Shown here: positions 1-10,800 of the stretch, in pieces
Position numbering within the stretch: position 1 is the stretch's first letter
How the letters are laid out: the number at the start of each line of letters is the position of its first letter
DNA from: Christensenella sp.
GTDB taxonomy: Bacteria; Bacillota; Clostridia; Christensenellales; UBA3700
DNA length: 64,000 bases
NCBI GenBank assembly: GCA_022784465.1
Contig: JALFUR010000006.1
Coordinates: forward strand, 30,921-94,920
Reading direction: 5' to 3'
Program-made: the position numbers and the translations under genes
The notes under the pieces: generated by a model
What the model saw: only the letters and a program-made list of their open reading frames with translations
Told to the model about the DNA's origin: nothing
The model's database searches: none

Positions 1-255
1 CAAAAACTCAATGTTATCTAATTCGCTATTTATAACTTCAATAGCTTCTTGCTTGCTAGAACAATTCTCAAGTTTTTTGGATAAATATGTAACAACTTCA
101 TTTTTAACTTGCATCTTTATTGCCTGATCTAATTCACTATTAGAATTTGCTCTAATATGAATTCTCAAATATTCTTCGTTACTTTTTCTTTCGCACCCGC
201 AAAAGATTCCTAATAATAAAAATATAAGCAAAAAAACAATCAATACTCTCTTCAT
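1..255 (-). CDS. spoIIR: Stage II sporulation protein R, 5' part only (runs off the window)
   Basis: This is not in the ORF track because the 3' end lies outside the window. Reading back from ATG at 255 gives a hydrophobic N-terminus ending in a lipobox-like GIFCGC. It is followed by EEYLRIHIRANSNSELDQAI and then KMQVKNEVVTYL, the signature opening of the SpoIIR family (I-A-N-S-x-S-x-x-D-Q). SpoIIR is the forespore-made signal that triggers SpoIIGA to process pro-sigma-E in the mother cell. It is the last visible gene of the veg - SPOCS - ispE - spoIIR run, an order familiar in Clostridia. The gene is partial, so its length and C-terminus cannot be judged. The Cys after the signal could mean lipid anchoring; that is inference. 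Confidence 0.85.
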   Translation of the reverse strand, partial: MKRVLIVFLLIFLLLGIFCGCERKSNEEYLRIHIRANSNSELDQAIKMQVKNEVVTYLSKKLENCSSKQEAIEVINSELDNIEFL

Positions 256-297
256 GAATAACCTCACAATTTCAAGTATTGACCAAATATACAGATT

Positions 298-1116
298 TTA
301 TTCTTCTGAAATTATTTCTATTCCACTAGGAAGAAGTTTTACAGCTTTTGCAAATTTATAATCGCTTAGTTTCTTTACGCACTCCTGCGCTTTTTCAAAA
401 CTTTCAAAAATTCCAATAAAAGCACTTCCTGACCCTGTCATTAATACCTTGTCGGTGAATTTTAATAAATCTTGTTTTGCCTTTACAATTCCTGGAGCAC
501 AAACTTGTGCAGGATGAGATAAAACATTATATAATACTAATTCTTCACTTACACAAATATGCTCTATTTGTTTTTCATGATTATCAAACTCTTTGTAAAC
601 ATCTTTAGTGCTAGCCCCATATTCTTTTTGAGCAACGACCAAATTTAGATTAATCTCTCTGTGATCAGGAATTACTATTTCTCCTCTACATTTTACTTTT
701 GCCAATCCGCCTTTAAGCATATATGGAACATCGCTGCCTATTTGAAGAGCAAGTTTTGTCATGTCTTCTAATTTAATCCCATATAGTTTCCCATACGCAA
801 AAAATACTCCGGCTGCATCCGCACTTGATCCTCCAAGTCCTGCATTCATAGGAATATGTTTTTCAATTTCTACTTTAACTGAATAACCATATGCTTGTTT
901 TAATAATTGAGCGGCTTTAGTTGCAGTATTTGTTTCATCTTGAATTTGGTTGTCCATAAAAACTTCAACGCAATCAGACTTTGATACTTTAACAATATCA
1001 TATATATCAACTGACGCCTCAAGCATGTCCAATGAATGATATCCGTCGTCAAAAACACCACGGATATCAAGTATAAGATTTATCTTTCCATTGACCTTTA
1101 GTGATATACTCTCCAT
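298..1116 (-). CDS. ispE: 4-diphosphocytidyl-2-C-methyl-D-erythritol kinase
   Basis: This is a GHMP-family kinase of the MEP isoprenoid pathway that phosphorylates the 2-hydroxyl of CDP-ME using ATP. Its 272 residues are a normal to slightly short length. The N-terminus KVNGKINLILDI and the ATP loop PMNAGLGGSSADAAG (about residues 90-104) are diagnostic, as is the C-terminal GHMP motif LMTGSGSAFIGIF (about 224-236). It lies between the SPOCS-LysM gene and spoIIR on the same strand, so it is probably cotranscribed with sporulation-linked neighbours, an arrangement common in Clostridia. The start ATG at 1116 is the only plausible one. Confidence 0.95.
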   Translation of the reverse strand: MESISLKVNGKINLILDIRGVFDDGYHSLDMLEASVDIYDIVKVSKSDCVEVFMDNQIQDETNTATKAAQLLKQAYGYSVKVEIEKHIPMNAGLGGSSADAAGVFFAYGKLYGIKLEDMTKLALQIGSDVPYMLKGGLAKVKCRGEIVIPDHREINLNLVVAQKEYGASTKDVYKEFDNHEKQIEHICVSEELVLYNVLSHPAQVCAPGIVKAKQDLLKFTDKVLMTGSGSAFIGIFESFEKAQECVKKLSDYKFAKAVKLLPSGIEIISEE

Positions 1117-1154
1117 ATTTTTATTATATCACTAGTTGAACAATTTTGAATAGG

Positions 1155-2654
1155 CTAGTAAGATGTGCCTATTTCTTTAAATACCAAAATATTCTCATTT
1201 CCATCCATAACATCTTTTATGTCATTGTTTTGTTTAGATATCTCATCCATTCCTACGCCAATTCTTTTTGCAACGTCCCACAAAGATTCTCCTTTTTGCG
1301 GTTTATATATTCTAATTGCGCAGTGACATTCCTTTTTCTCTTCTTTGATCACAACTTCGCTAATTCCATTTAGATCTATCTTCTTACAATTACACAATCC
1401 TGACACGACATTTACAATCAATTCTACTTCATTTGCAGATTTTATCTTTGAATATATTCCTAAAACCAATACTTCTGGATATACATCACAATTGATTAAC
1501 TCTTTTGAATTATTCACCTCAAAAGCATACGGCATCTCTACTATATGCGAATTGGTTTCGTCATTATCGTTTATATAGATAATTGATGCGTATATAATTC
1601 CTTCTGAAACGAATATCCCATCTTGCTCTACAATTGGCACAATATCTTCTTTTGTTATGCTTATTGAGATAATCTTCTTTATGTTATCTTCCATCTTTGC
1701 CGTGGCATTTAATCTGCTTTCATTTATAGTTAATCCTACTTTTGAAAAATATTCATAATTATTTTTAGTTGTCTCAATGTTGACTGATGGAGAATATAAA
1801 TCCTCTATTATTTCTTTTTGCTCAATGTTAAACAATGCGCCTTTTATAAATGTGTCAAGCTCTAATCGAATCTGCCCCTTCATATCTGAAGGAATAATCA
1901 ATCTAGAATCGTTAATTAAAATATATGGACAAACAACAGGTTTTGAACCAATTGAATCAATTTCTTTAGAGAATGTAAAATCTTCAATTTTTTGCTCAAT
2001 CTCGTTATTTGATTTATATAAAATATCTACGCTAATTTGCCCGACAATATTTACTTTATTCTCCATTGACTCAACGCTTATTATCGCGCTTTTTGGAGTA
2101 TACAAAATTACCTCATCAATTGGTTTTTCTATTGATATGTCTTGAGTTATTGTTTCAAATTCATTTAAATATCTTTCAAATGTCTGTATTGTTGCTTCTT
2201 GTGTTTTATATATAGCACCATCAATTTGAGTTAATAGTTTTTGCTCATTAGATACAATTTTATATCCCCATAATTGAATCACGTTTTGTACTCTTATTTC
2301 TTCCCCTATAATAGTAGCAATGCTATCTATAACATTGCTTTTAAAATCAATAGTTTCATCTTTTAACAAATCATTTGTTAAAACGCTTTCTGTAAAATCT
2401 ATAACATAATCCAATCCTTTTATATTGTTTTCATTGTCGCAATAGCAAACCTTAACAAAAGTCTTTCCCTGGATTTTTATTTGTTTTCCTATAATTTGCG
2501 TCTTTACAATAACGCTATTTGCTTCATTAAATAGGATTTTACTTATTTCCCCTTTTTGAGAAACATCTATATTGCTTTGTGTTATTACTTGTTTTTGACA
2601 AAATAGTTCTTCTCCTGAAATTGTATAGTCTTCATAATTTGTTTTTATATCCAT
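1155..2654 (-). CDS. SPOCS (DUF3794) and LysM protein, SipL-like spore coat morphogen
   Basis: The protein has 499 residues. Most of it is beta-rich repeats of the SPOCS/DUF3794 type (for example SKILFNEANSVIVKTQIIGK near 38-57 and later analogous blocks). It ends in a LysM domain (about 447-495, IRIYKPQKGESLWDVAKRIG), which binds peptidoglycan-like glycan. This architecture matches SipL, which in Clostridioides difficile docks SpoIVA to build the spore coat. Assigning that exact role here is inference from architecture and from the sporulation neighbour spoIIR. No signal peptide is seen, as expected for a mother-cell coat protein. It sits 52 bp after veg. Confidence 0.85.
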   Translation of the reverse strand: MDIKTNYEDYTISGEELFCQKQVITQSNIDVSQKGEISKILFNEANSVIVKTQIIGKQIKIQGKTFVKVCYCDNENNIKGLDYVIDFTESVLTNDLLKDETIDFKSNVIDSIATIIGEEIRVQNVIQLWGYKIVSNEQKLLTQIDGAIYKTQEATIQTFERYLNEFETITQDISIEKPIDEVILYTPKSAIISVESMENKVNIVGQISVDILYKSNNEIEQKIEDFTFSKEIDSIGSKPVVCPYILINDSRLIIPSDMKGQIRLELDTFIKGALFNIEQKEIIEDLYSPSVNIETTKNNYEYFSKVGLTINESRLNATAKMEDNIKKIISISITKEDIVPIVEQDGIFVSEGIIYASIIYINDNDETNSHIVEMPYAFEVNNSKELINCDVYPEVLVLGIYSKIKSANEVELIVNVVSGLCNCKKIDLNGISEVVIKEEKKECHCAIRIYKPQKGESLWDVAKRIGVGMDEISKQNNDIKDVMDGNENILVFKEIGTSY

Positions 2655-2706
2655 TGCGCCTCGCTCCTTAATACATTTTATTAAGAAGACGCTTTAAATA
2701 TACCTA

Positions 2707-2940
2707 TTATGCATAACCAATTAGTACAATATCTTTTGTTATTAAATCGGTAAAAGAGTAACTTTGAGTAATTTTAGTTTCATCTAAAGGAACAATAGTA
2801 AATATATTGTTATATACACCATTTATAATCCCTTTAAATTTTTTATATTTCTTCCTTCCCTTATGAACTTGAATAACAATTGGAATGTCTTTTATCTTAC
2901 ATAACATATCGAAAATTTTTATAGATAATTCTTGTTGCAT
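2707..2940 (-). CDS. veg: Veg family protein
   Basis: The protein has 77 residues and matches the small Veg family (DUF1021), with the core VQVHKGRKKYKKFKGIINGVYNNIF forming an SH3-like beta barrel. In Bacillus, Veg stimulates biofilm gene expression; its biochemical role is not settled. Its position upstream of a SPOCS/LysM gene and ispE supports the call. No strong Shine-Dalgarno sequence is visible before the ATG at 2940. Confidence 0.9.
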   Translation of the reverse strand: MQQELSIKIFDMLCKIKDIPIVIQVHKGRKKYKKFKGIINGVYNNIFTIVPLDETKITQSYSFTDLITKDIVLIGYA

Positions 2941-3044
2941 ATTATTAGTTTTGACACATTTTATTTAATTAAAACAATTAAGTAAAAAAAATAAAAACAA
3001 CTATTGTATCAACAATCGCATAGTGATAATATAATTAATAATAT

Positions 3045-4214
3045 ATGGAATTAATAGCAAAATTATTTATAAAAGATTATAAAGATACAAAAAATCCTAC
3101 AGTTCGTTTTAGATATGGAACAACTGCAGGAATAATTGGAATTGTCGTAAATGCCATTTTATTCGCCTTTAAACTTTTGATTGGTATCATTGGTAATAGC
3201 ATTACAATAATTGCCGATGCTATAAACAATTTATCTGACACATCAAGTAGTGCCGTTACACTATTTGGATTTAAAATCGCAGCAAAACCTGCAGATAAGG
3301 AACATCCATATGGTCATGCTAGATTTGAATATATTGCTGCTTTTATGGTAACAATGCTTATTTTTGCTGTTGGAGCAATGCTATTAAAATCTTCAATTGA
3401 AAAAATAATCTCACCAAGTGTTACAACTGTTACTATCTATACATATATAATTCTTGCGGCTTCTATTTTAATGAAAGTCTTTTTGCTTTTCTTATATAGA
3501 AATTTTGCAAATAAAATTGATTCATCTTCTCTAAAAGCGTCATCTCAAGACAGTCTAAACGATATAATTACAACTACTATTGTTTTAATCTCAACAATTG
3601 TAATAGATATAGTTGGACCAACAAAAGTAAGTATAGACGGAATATTTGGTGTAATAATTTCAATTTACATTATTTTATCTATAGTTAAATTAACTAAAGA
3701 GATTATTAATTCTCTAATAGGAGCAAAGCCAGATCCTGAACTTGTAAAATCAATTGTAGATGCTATTATGTCTTATGATAAAGTACTTGGAATTCACGAT
3801 TTAATGCTTCACAACTATGGAGTAGGAATAAACATTCTAATGGTACACGTTGAAGTCGATGCAAATATGTCTATAATGGATAGCCATTCTCTTGCAGATG
3901 AAATTGAGGTGAAATTAGAAAAAGATTTTAATATAAAAGCTTCTATCCATATTGATCCAATTGTTGTAGATAATCCTGAAGTTAATAGGCTAAAGGAAAA
4001 GGTTATAGATTGTTTAAATAGCTTTGATGAGCAACTTAAAATTCACGATTTTAGAGTTGTATTTTGTGCAAATTCAAATAATATAATCTTTGATGTAGTT
4101 GTTCCTTTCTCAGATCAAACAACGCTTCAAAGTATTAATGAAGCGTTGAATAAATCTTTTGAAAACGAATCTAAATTAAATAATTTCGTTATTAAAGTAG
4201 ATAGAGGAGAATAA
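3045..4214 (+). CDS. Cation diffusion facilitator (CDF) metal exporter
   Basis: The protein has 389 residues with about six N-terminal membrane segments and a cytosolic domain. The metal-site motif ADAINNLSDTSSS (TM2, D-x-x-x-x-x-x-D spacing) and the HPYGHARFEY motif after TM2-TM3 are typical CDF signatures. Such proteins exchange Zn, Mn, Fe or Co for protons across the inner membrane. The C-terminal half contains a CDF dimerisation domain (about 230-300) plus an extra roughly 85-residue repeat-like extension (INRLKEKVIDCL onward), so the protein is longer than the usual 300. No clear ribosome-binding site precedes the ATG, and a -10-like TATAAT lies just upstream, so leaderless translation is possible. 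Metal specificity cannot be read from the sequence. Confidence 0.9.
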   Translation: MELIAKLFIKDYKDTKNPTVRFRYGTTAGIIGIVVNAILFAFKLLIGIIGNSITIIADAINNLSDTSSSAVTLFGFKIAAKPADKEHPYGHARFEYIAAFMVTMLIFAVGAMLLKSSIEKIISPSVTTVTIYTYIILAASILMKVFLLFLYRNFANKIDSSSLKASSQDSLNDIITTTIVLISTIVIDIVGPTKVSIDGIFGVIISIYIILSIVKLTKEIINSLIGAKPDPELVKSIVDAIMSYDKVLGIHDLMLHNYGVGINILMVHVEVDANMSIMDSHSLADEIEVKLEKDFNIKASIHIDPIVVDNPEVNRLKEKVIDCLNSFDEQLKIHDFRVVFCANSNNIIFDVVVPFSDQTTLQSINEALNKSFENESKLNNFVIKVDRGE

Positions 4215-4217
4215 GTA

Positions 4218-5798
4218 TTATTTTCCTGATTCCCCATAGTTAGATAATACTCTAGCGGATGGATCGTTAACATCACAACCTTTCCACTTTTTGTTTGGCA
4301 TCCAGAAATCTTTTATCATTTCTGCTTGTCCAGGATAATATTTTTCAAATATTTCTCTATACAATAAACTTTCTTTTGTAAATGGCATTGCATGGTATGC
4401 ATATTTTTTTCTCTTTTCTTCAAATTCTTCATCTGAATACAAACTCTCTGCATATTCTTTTAAATCATCAACCATTGAGTGTCCTACGGCATCTGAAAAC
4501 GCTGCTTTTTCTCTATATAAAATAGAATCAGGAAGATAGTCTCCTTCAAAAGCTTTTCTAAGCAAGAACTTACCCTTGCCATATGTGTTCATTTTCTTTT
4601 TAGGATCAATGCTCATAACGTATTTGACAAAATCTAAATCTCCAAAAGGAACACGAGCTTCAATTGAGTTTGCAGAGATGCATCTATCTGCTCTTAATAC
4701 GTCATACATATAAAGCTCAGATATTCTCTTTTCTGCTTCTTTTTGGAACTCTTCTGCACTTGGAGCAAAATCTGTATATTTATATCCAAAAAGTTCATCA
4801 GATATTTCACCTGTCAACAAAACTCTTATATCGCTTTGTTCATGTATTGCTTTACATATTAAATACATACCCATGGAAGCTCTAATTGTCGTTATATCAA
4901 ACGTTTCTAATACTTTAATAACTTCTTCTAGGCTAGACAATACATCTTCTCTAGTCATTATTATTTCTTTATGATCTGAACCAATATAATCAGCTACTTC
5001 TTTAGCATATTTTAAATCAATAGCATCTTTTTTCATTCCAATAGCATAAGTTCTTATTGGCTTTTTTAACATTTTTTGTGCTACAGCACAAACTAGTGAA
5101 GAATCCAATCCGCCACTTAACAAGAATCCAAGTGGCGCGTCAGCATCTAGTCTCTTTTCTATACCATATGTTAATTTATCATGGATTTTCTTATAAATTG
5201 TGTCTAAATCATCATCTACATATGATTTAGCAGTAGCAATATCATTGTAGCAAATGAACTTTCCATCTTTATAATAATGTCCTGGTGGGAATGGCATAAT
5301 TTTATCTGAAAAAGCTAAAAGGTTTTTAGCTTCAGATGCAAACATTATTTTACCCTCTTTAGAATAAGCATAGAATAAAGGTCTAATACCAATTGGATCT
5401 CTTGCTGCAATAAATGAATCTGTTTTTGAATCATAGATAATCATTGCAAACTCAGCATCTAATTCCTTAAACATTTCTACGCCTTTTTCTTTATATAAAG
5501 GCAAGATAATTTCACAATCGCTATCTGATTTAAACTTATATTTTTTAGACAACTCTTCTTTTATTGGTCTAAAACAATAAATCTCTCCATTGCATACAAC
5601 AAAGTCCCCATCTAAACTAAATGGTTGCATACCTTCATCTGTTAAACCCATAATGGCTAATCTGTTGAAACCAATATAACCCGACTTTAATTGAATAGTC
5701 CTTGTCATATCTGGACCACGTTTACTAGTTTTAGACAAACTATCTTTAAATTCTTCTAAGCTGATATCCAAACCAGCATAACTCATAATTGAACACAT
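4218..5798 (-). CDS. asnB: Asparagine synthase (glutamine-hydrolysing)
   Basis: This class-II amidotransferase/ATP-PPi synthetase makes asparagine from aspartate, ATP and glutamine. I place the start at 5798, not 5813, because Cys must be residue 2 (MCSIMSYAG) to act as the N-terminal nucleophile. The amidotransferase covers about residues 1-185 and the AsnA/B domain follows with the PP-loop LLSGGLDSSLV (about 223-233). The length is normal for AsnB. Expression is controlled by the T-box leader upstream, whose apparent specifier is an Asn codon, which independently supports the product. The 3' end converges on the CDF gene with a 3-bp gap. Confidence 0.95.
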   Translation of the reverse strand: MCSIMSYAGLDISLEEFKDSLSKTSKRGPDMTRTIQLKSGYIGFNRLAIMGLTDEGMQPFSLDGDFVVCNGEIYCFRPIKEELSKKYKFKSDSDCEIILPLYKEKGVEMFKELDAEFAMIIYDSKTDSFIAARDPIGIRPLFYAYSKEGKIMFASEAKNLLAFSDKIMPFPPGHYYKDGKFICYNDIATAKSYVDDDLDTIYKKIHDKLTYGIEKRLDADAPLGFLLSGGLDSSLVCAVAQKMLKKPIRTYAIGMKKDAIDLKYAKEVADYIGSDHKEIIMTREDVLSSLEEVIKVLETFDITTIRASMGMYLICKAIHEQSDIRVLLTGEISDELFGYKYTDFAPSAEEFQKEAEKRISELYMYDVLRADRCISANSIEARVPFGDLDFVKYVMSIDPKKKMNTYGKGKFLLRKAFEGDYLPDSILYREKAAFSDAVGHSMVDDLKEYAESLYSDEEFEEKRKKYAYHAMPFTKESLLYREIFEKYYPGQAEMIKDFWMPNKKWKGCDVNDPSARVLSNYGESGK

Positions 5799-5821
5799 TG
5801 TGTACCTCCACAAATAAAATA

Positions 5822-6092
5822 CAGCTACTCGACCTAATTATTTTAGGGCGAATAGCTGCTGCTTCGCGGTACCACCTAATTTCACTCATAAAGAGCCTCT
5901 TTTCACTTCACGTCATTGTAAAGCTAACACCTGTAACGGGCTGTACCCGGATTCCCTACTCTCTTGCGATTTCAGTTCACAACTTCTGAGTGTTATTCAA
6001 TTTAGGCTATCGATGGTTTTTCACTATCACCAACTCACTGTGCATAGTTGACTAAATCTACTTGTCTCAGTCACCGTCTTTATTTAATATGG
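5822..6092 (-). promoter_or_regulatory. T-box riboswitch, asparagine type, upstream of asnB
   Basis: On the minus strand the leader contains the T-box core TTAGGTGGTACCGCG (about 5867-5881). This is followed by a terminator whose arms, CAGCTATTCG...TTAG and its partner, lie in 5822-5860 and end in a T-rich tract. The 5' part has Stem I elements (GACGGTGACTGAGACAAGTA near 6060-6080). Between them the segment GAATAACACTC offers AAC (Asn) as the specifier codon. Uncharged tRNA-Asn would stabilise the antiterminator and switch asnB on. The T-box core is certain; the specifier assignment is by eye. Confidence 0.93.
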
Positions 6093-6096
6093 CTTG

Positions 6097-6125
6097 ATTA
6101 TAATTCCATTTTTTATACTTGTCAA
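6097..6125 (-). promoter_or_regulatory. Sigma-A-type promoter of the T-box-asnB unit
   Basis: A perfect TTGACA (6120-6125, read on minus) and a perfect TATAAT (6097-6102) are separated by 17 bp. Together they place the transcript start just before the T-box Stem I. Confidence 0.9.
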
Positions 6126-6187
6126 TAATCTTTTTTTACAATTTTTACATTTTTTTAAACTTCCTAAATGCAGTAAAATGCATTCAT

Positions 6188-6217
6188 TAAAAAAGCAACT
6201 ATGTTGCAAGTTGCCCT
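6188..6217 (-). terminator. Intrinsic terminator after pyrG
   Basis: Read on minus, GGGCAACT...AGTTGC is followed by TTTTTTAAT. It closes the long glt-gln-car-pyr transcription unit just before the asnB promoter. Confidence 0.75.
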
Positions 6218-6253
6218 TTTATTTATTATCAAATAATATTGTTTATTTTAACT

Positions 6254-7867
<1,614 letters not shown>

Positions 7868-10800
7868 TTATACCTCGATTTCTCCATTATATACAGTTTC
7901 AGCGCTACCGGTCATATATACAACATCGTCATCTGTATATCTTATTGTAAGATCTCCACCAAGTAGTTTGACTGTTATGTCCTCATTTCTCTTACAATAT
8001 CCATTTAAAACGGCAGCTACAGCACTAGCACATGCGCCAGTTCCGCAAGCCCAAGTTTCGCCACTTCCTCTTTCCCAAACTCTCATTTTTAAAGTATGGT
8101 CATCAACCACTTTAATAAATTCTGTATTTACTCTCTCTGGGAATAGTGGATCGTTCTCGAAAATTGGTCCTATTTTTTCAATGTCCAGATTATCTACGTT
8201 GCTTACAAATGTTACACAATGAGGATTCCCCATAGAAACACATGTAATCTTGTAATCTTTTCCATTGATTGTGTATAGTTCATTTATCATAGATTTTCCA
8301 TTGAACTTTATTGGAATCTTCTTTGGATCAAGTTCTGCCTTTCCCATGTTTACAGTTACTGCATTAACTTCTCCATAAACAGTCTGAACTTTTACATCTT
8401 TAATTCCTGATAAAGTTTCAATTTTAAATTCTTTTTTATGAACAATATTGTTATCATAGCAATATTTTGCTACGCATCTTATACCATTTCCACACATTTT
8501 TCCTTCAGAGCCATCAAGGTTAAACATTCTCATTTTTGCATCAGCAACATCTGAATCGCAAATTAAGATAACTCCATCTCCTCCAATTCCAATGTGTCTA
8601 TCTGATAATCTTACAGATAATTCTTCTGGATTATCTAGCACGTTGTTATTTGTACAATCAAAATAGATGTAGTCATTTCCGCAACCTTGCATCTTTGTAA
8701 ATGGTCTTTTTTGTTTGTGCTTATGAAGCTTATTGATATCAATAAGTTCTGTATTGTATTCTGTATATCTACTCAATAGACTATTAGCAACAGCAGCAGC
8801 TGTATCAATAGAAGTTAAGCAAGGAATTGCTCTTTCTACAGCTTTTCTTCTAATCTTTACACTGTCTCTTGTTGGAAGTTTACCTTTCGATGATGTGGAT
8901 ATAATATAGTTAATTTTTCCTGTTTCAAGTAATGTTAAGGAATTGTGTATAGGATCTTCGTGAATCTTATTTACTATATTTACTTCAAGCCCAATATCTC
9001 TAAGAATTCTTGCTGTTCCTTCTGTTGCATAGATGTTGTAACCTAAATCAGAGAACTTTTGTGCGATTTCTCCAATTTCAGCTTTATCTGTTTGTCTAAC
9101 AGTAATAAATACACCGCCCTTTTTCTCAAGTTTATATCCAGCAGCGATTAGTCCCTTATAAATTGCCTCTTCTTGAGTTGTAGCAATACCAAGTACTTCT
9201 CCAGTAGACTTCATCTCTGGTCCTAAATGAGTATCTACATTTATTAATTTTTCAAAGCTAAATACTGGAATCTTTACAGCAACATATGGAGAGTTTGGAT
9301 ACAATCCTGTTCCAAATCCTAAATCTTTTAATTTTTCACCTAAGATACATTTTGTTGCCAAATCTACCATTGGAACACCTGTAACTTTAGAAATGTATGG
9401 AACTGTTCTTGAAGATCTTGGATTTACTTCAATAATGTATAACTCATTTTTATAAATTAAATATTGGATATTTACAAGACCAATTGTATGAAGTTCAAGT
9501 GCCAAACTCTTTGAGCATTCGATTATTCTATTTATCATTTCGTCTGTAAGACCAAATGCAGGATAAACAGCAATACTATCACCTGAGTGAACACCAGTTC
9601 TTTCAACGTGTCTCATAATACCTGGGATTAAAATGTCCTCTCCATCGCAAATAGCATCAACCTCAAGTTCTGCTCCCATTAAATATTGGTCAATAAGTAC
9701 TGGGTTTTCAATTCCTTGCGACAAAATTACGTCCATGTATTCAATTACGTCTTCATCGCTGTTACAAATGGTCATGTTTTGACCACCAAGTACATATGAA
9801 GGTCTAAGCAATGTTGGATAGCCAATTTCATTTGCAACTTTTAAAGCTTCTTCTTTCGTCATAACTGTATATCCTACAGGACGCTTTATCTTCAACTTCT
9901 CTAAAAGTTCATCAAACAATTCTCTATCTTCAGCCATATCGATGTATTCTATTTGAGTACCAAGAATTTTAACATCCATATTCTTTAGCATTTTTGTTAA
10001 CTTAATTGCTGTTTGTCCACCAAAAGCAACAACAACGCCATATGGCTTTTCCGTTTCAAGAATATTTATTACATCCTCATTTGTTAATGGCTCAAAATAC
10101 AATCTATCTGCTGTGTCAAAATCTGTAGATACTGTTTCTGGGTTATTATTTACAATAACAACCTCGTATCCTGCTTTCTTTAACGACCAAACACAGTGAA
10201 CTGAAGCATAGTCAAACTCGATTCCTTGGCCAATTCTTATTGGGCCAGCACCAAATACTATTACTTTTTTCTTGTCAGATTTCCTTTTTTCTATAAACTC
10301 TGCTGCTTCATTTTCATCATCATATGTTGAATAGAAATATGGAGTTTGAGCTTCAAACTCTGCAGCACAAGTATCTACCATTTTATATACTGCATGTCTC
10401 TTGTTCTTAATTTTTTGATTAGAAAACTCTTCTATTGTTTTATCTAAAAAGCCTAATTTCTTTGCTTCTAGATATAATTCATCTGTTAGTTCCTCTTTTT
10501 GCAATCTATTTTGCATTTGAACTAATTTCGAAAGTTTTGCTATAAACCATTTATCTATTTTTGTCTTTCTATTAATCTTCTCAATAGAAACTCCTCTTTT
10601 TAAGCTCTCATATACACAGAAGATTCTCTCATCGTCTACATCGTACAACTTTTGTGCTAATTCTACATCATCCATTGCCATAAACTTTGGATCATTAAAT
10701 GTGTCATGAGAAATTTCAGCTCCACGAACAGCTTTCATAATAGCCTGTTCAAAAGTAGGAGCTATGGCCATAACTTCTCCTGTTGCCTTCATTTGTGTTC

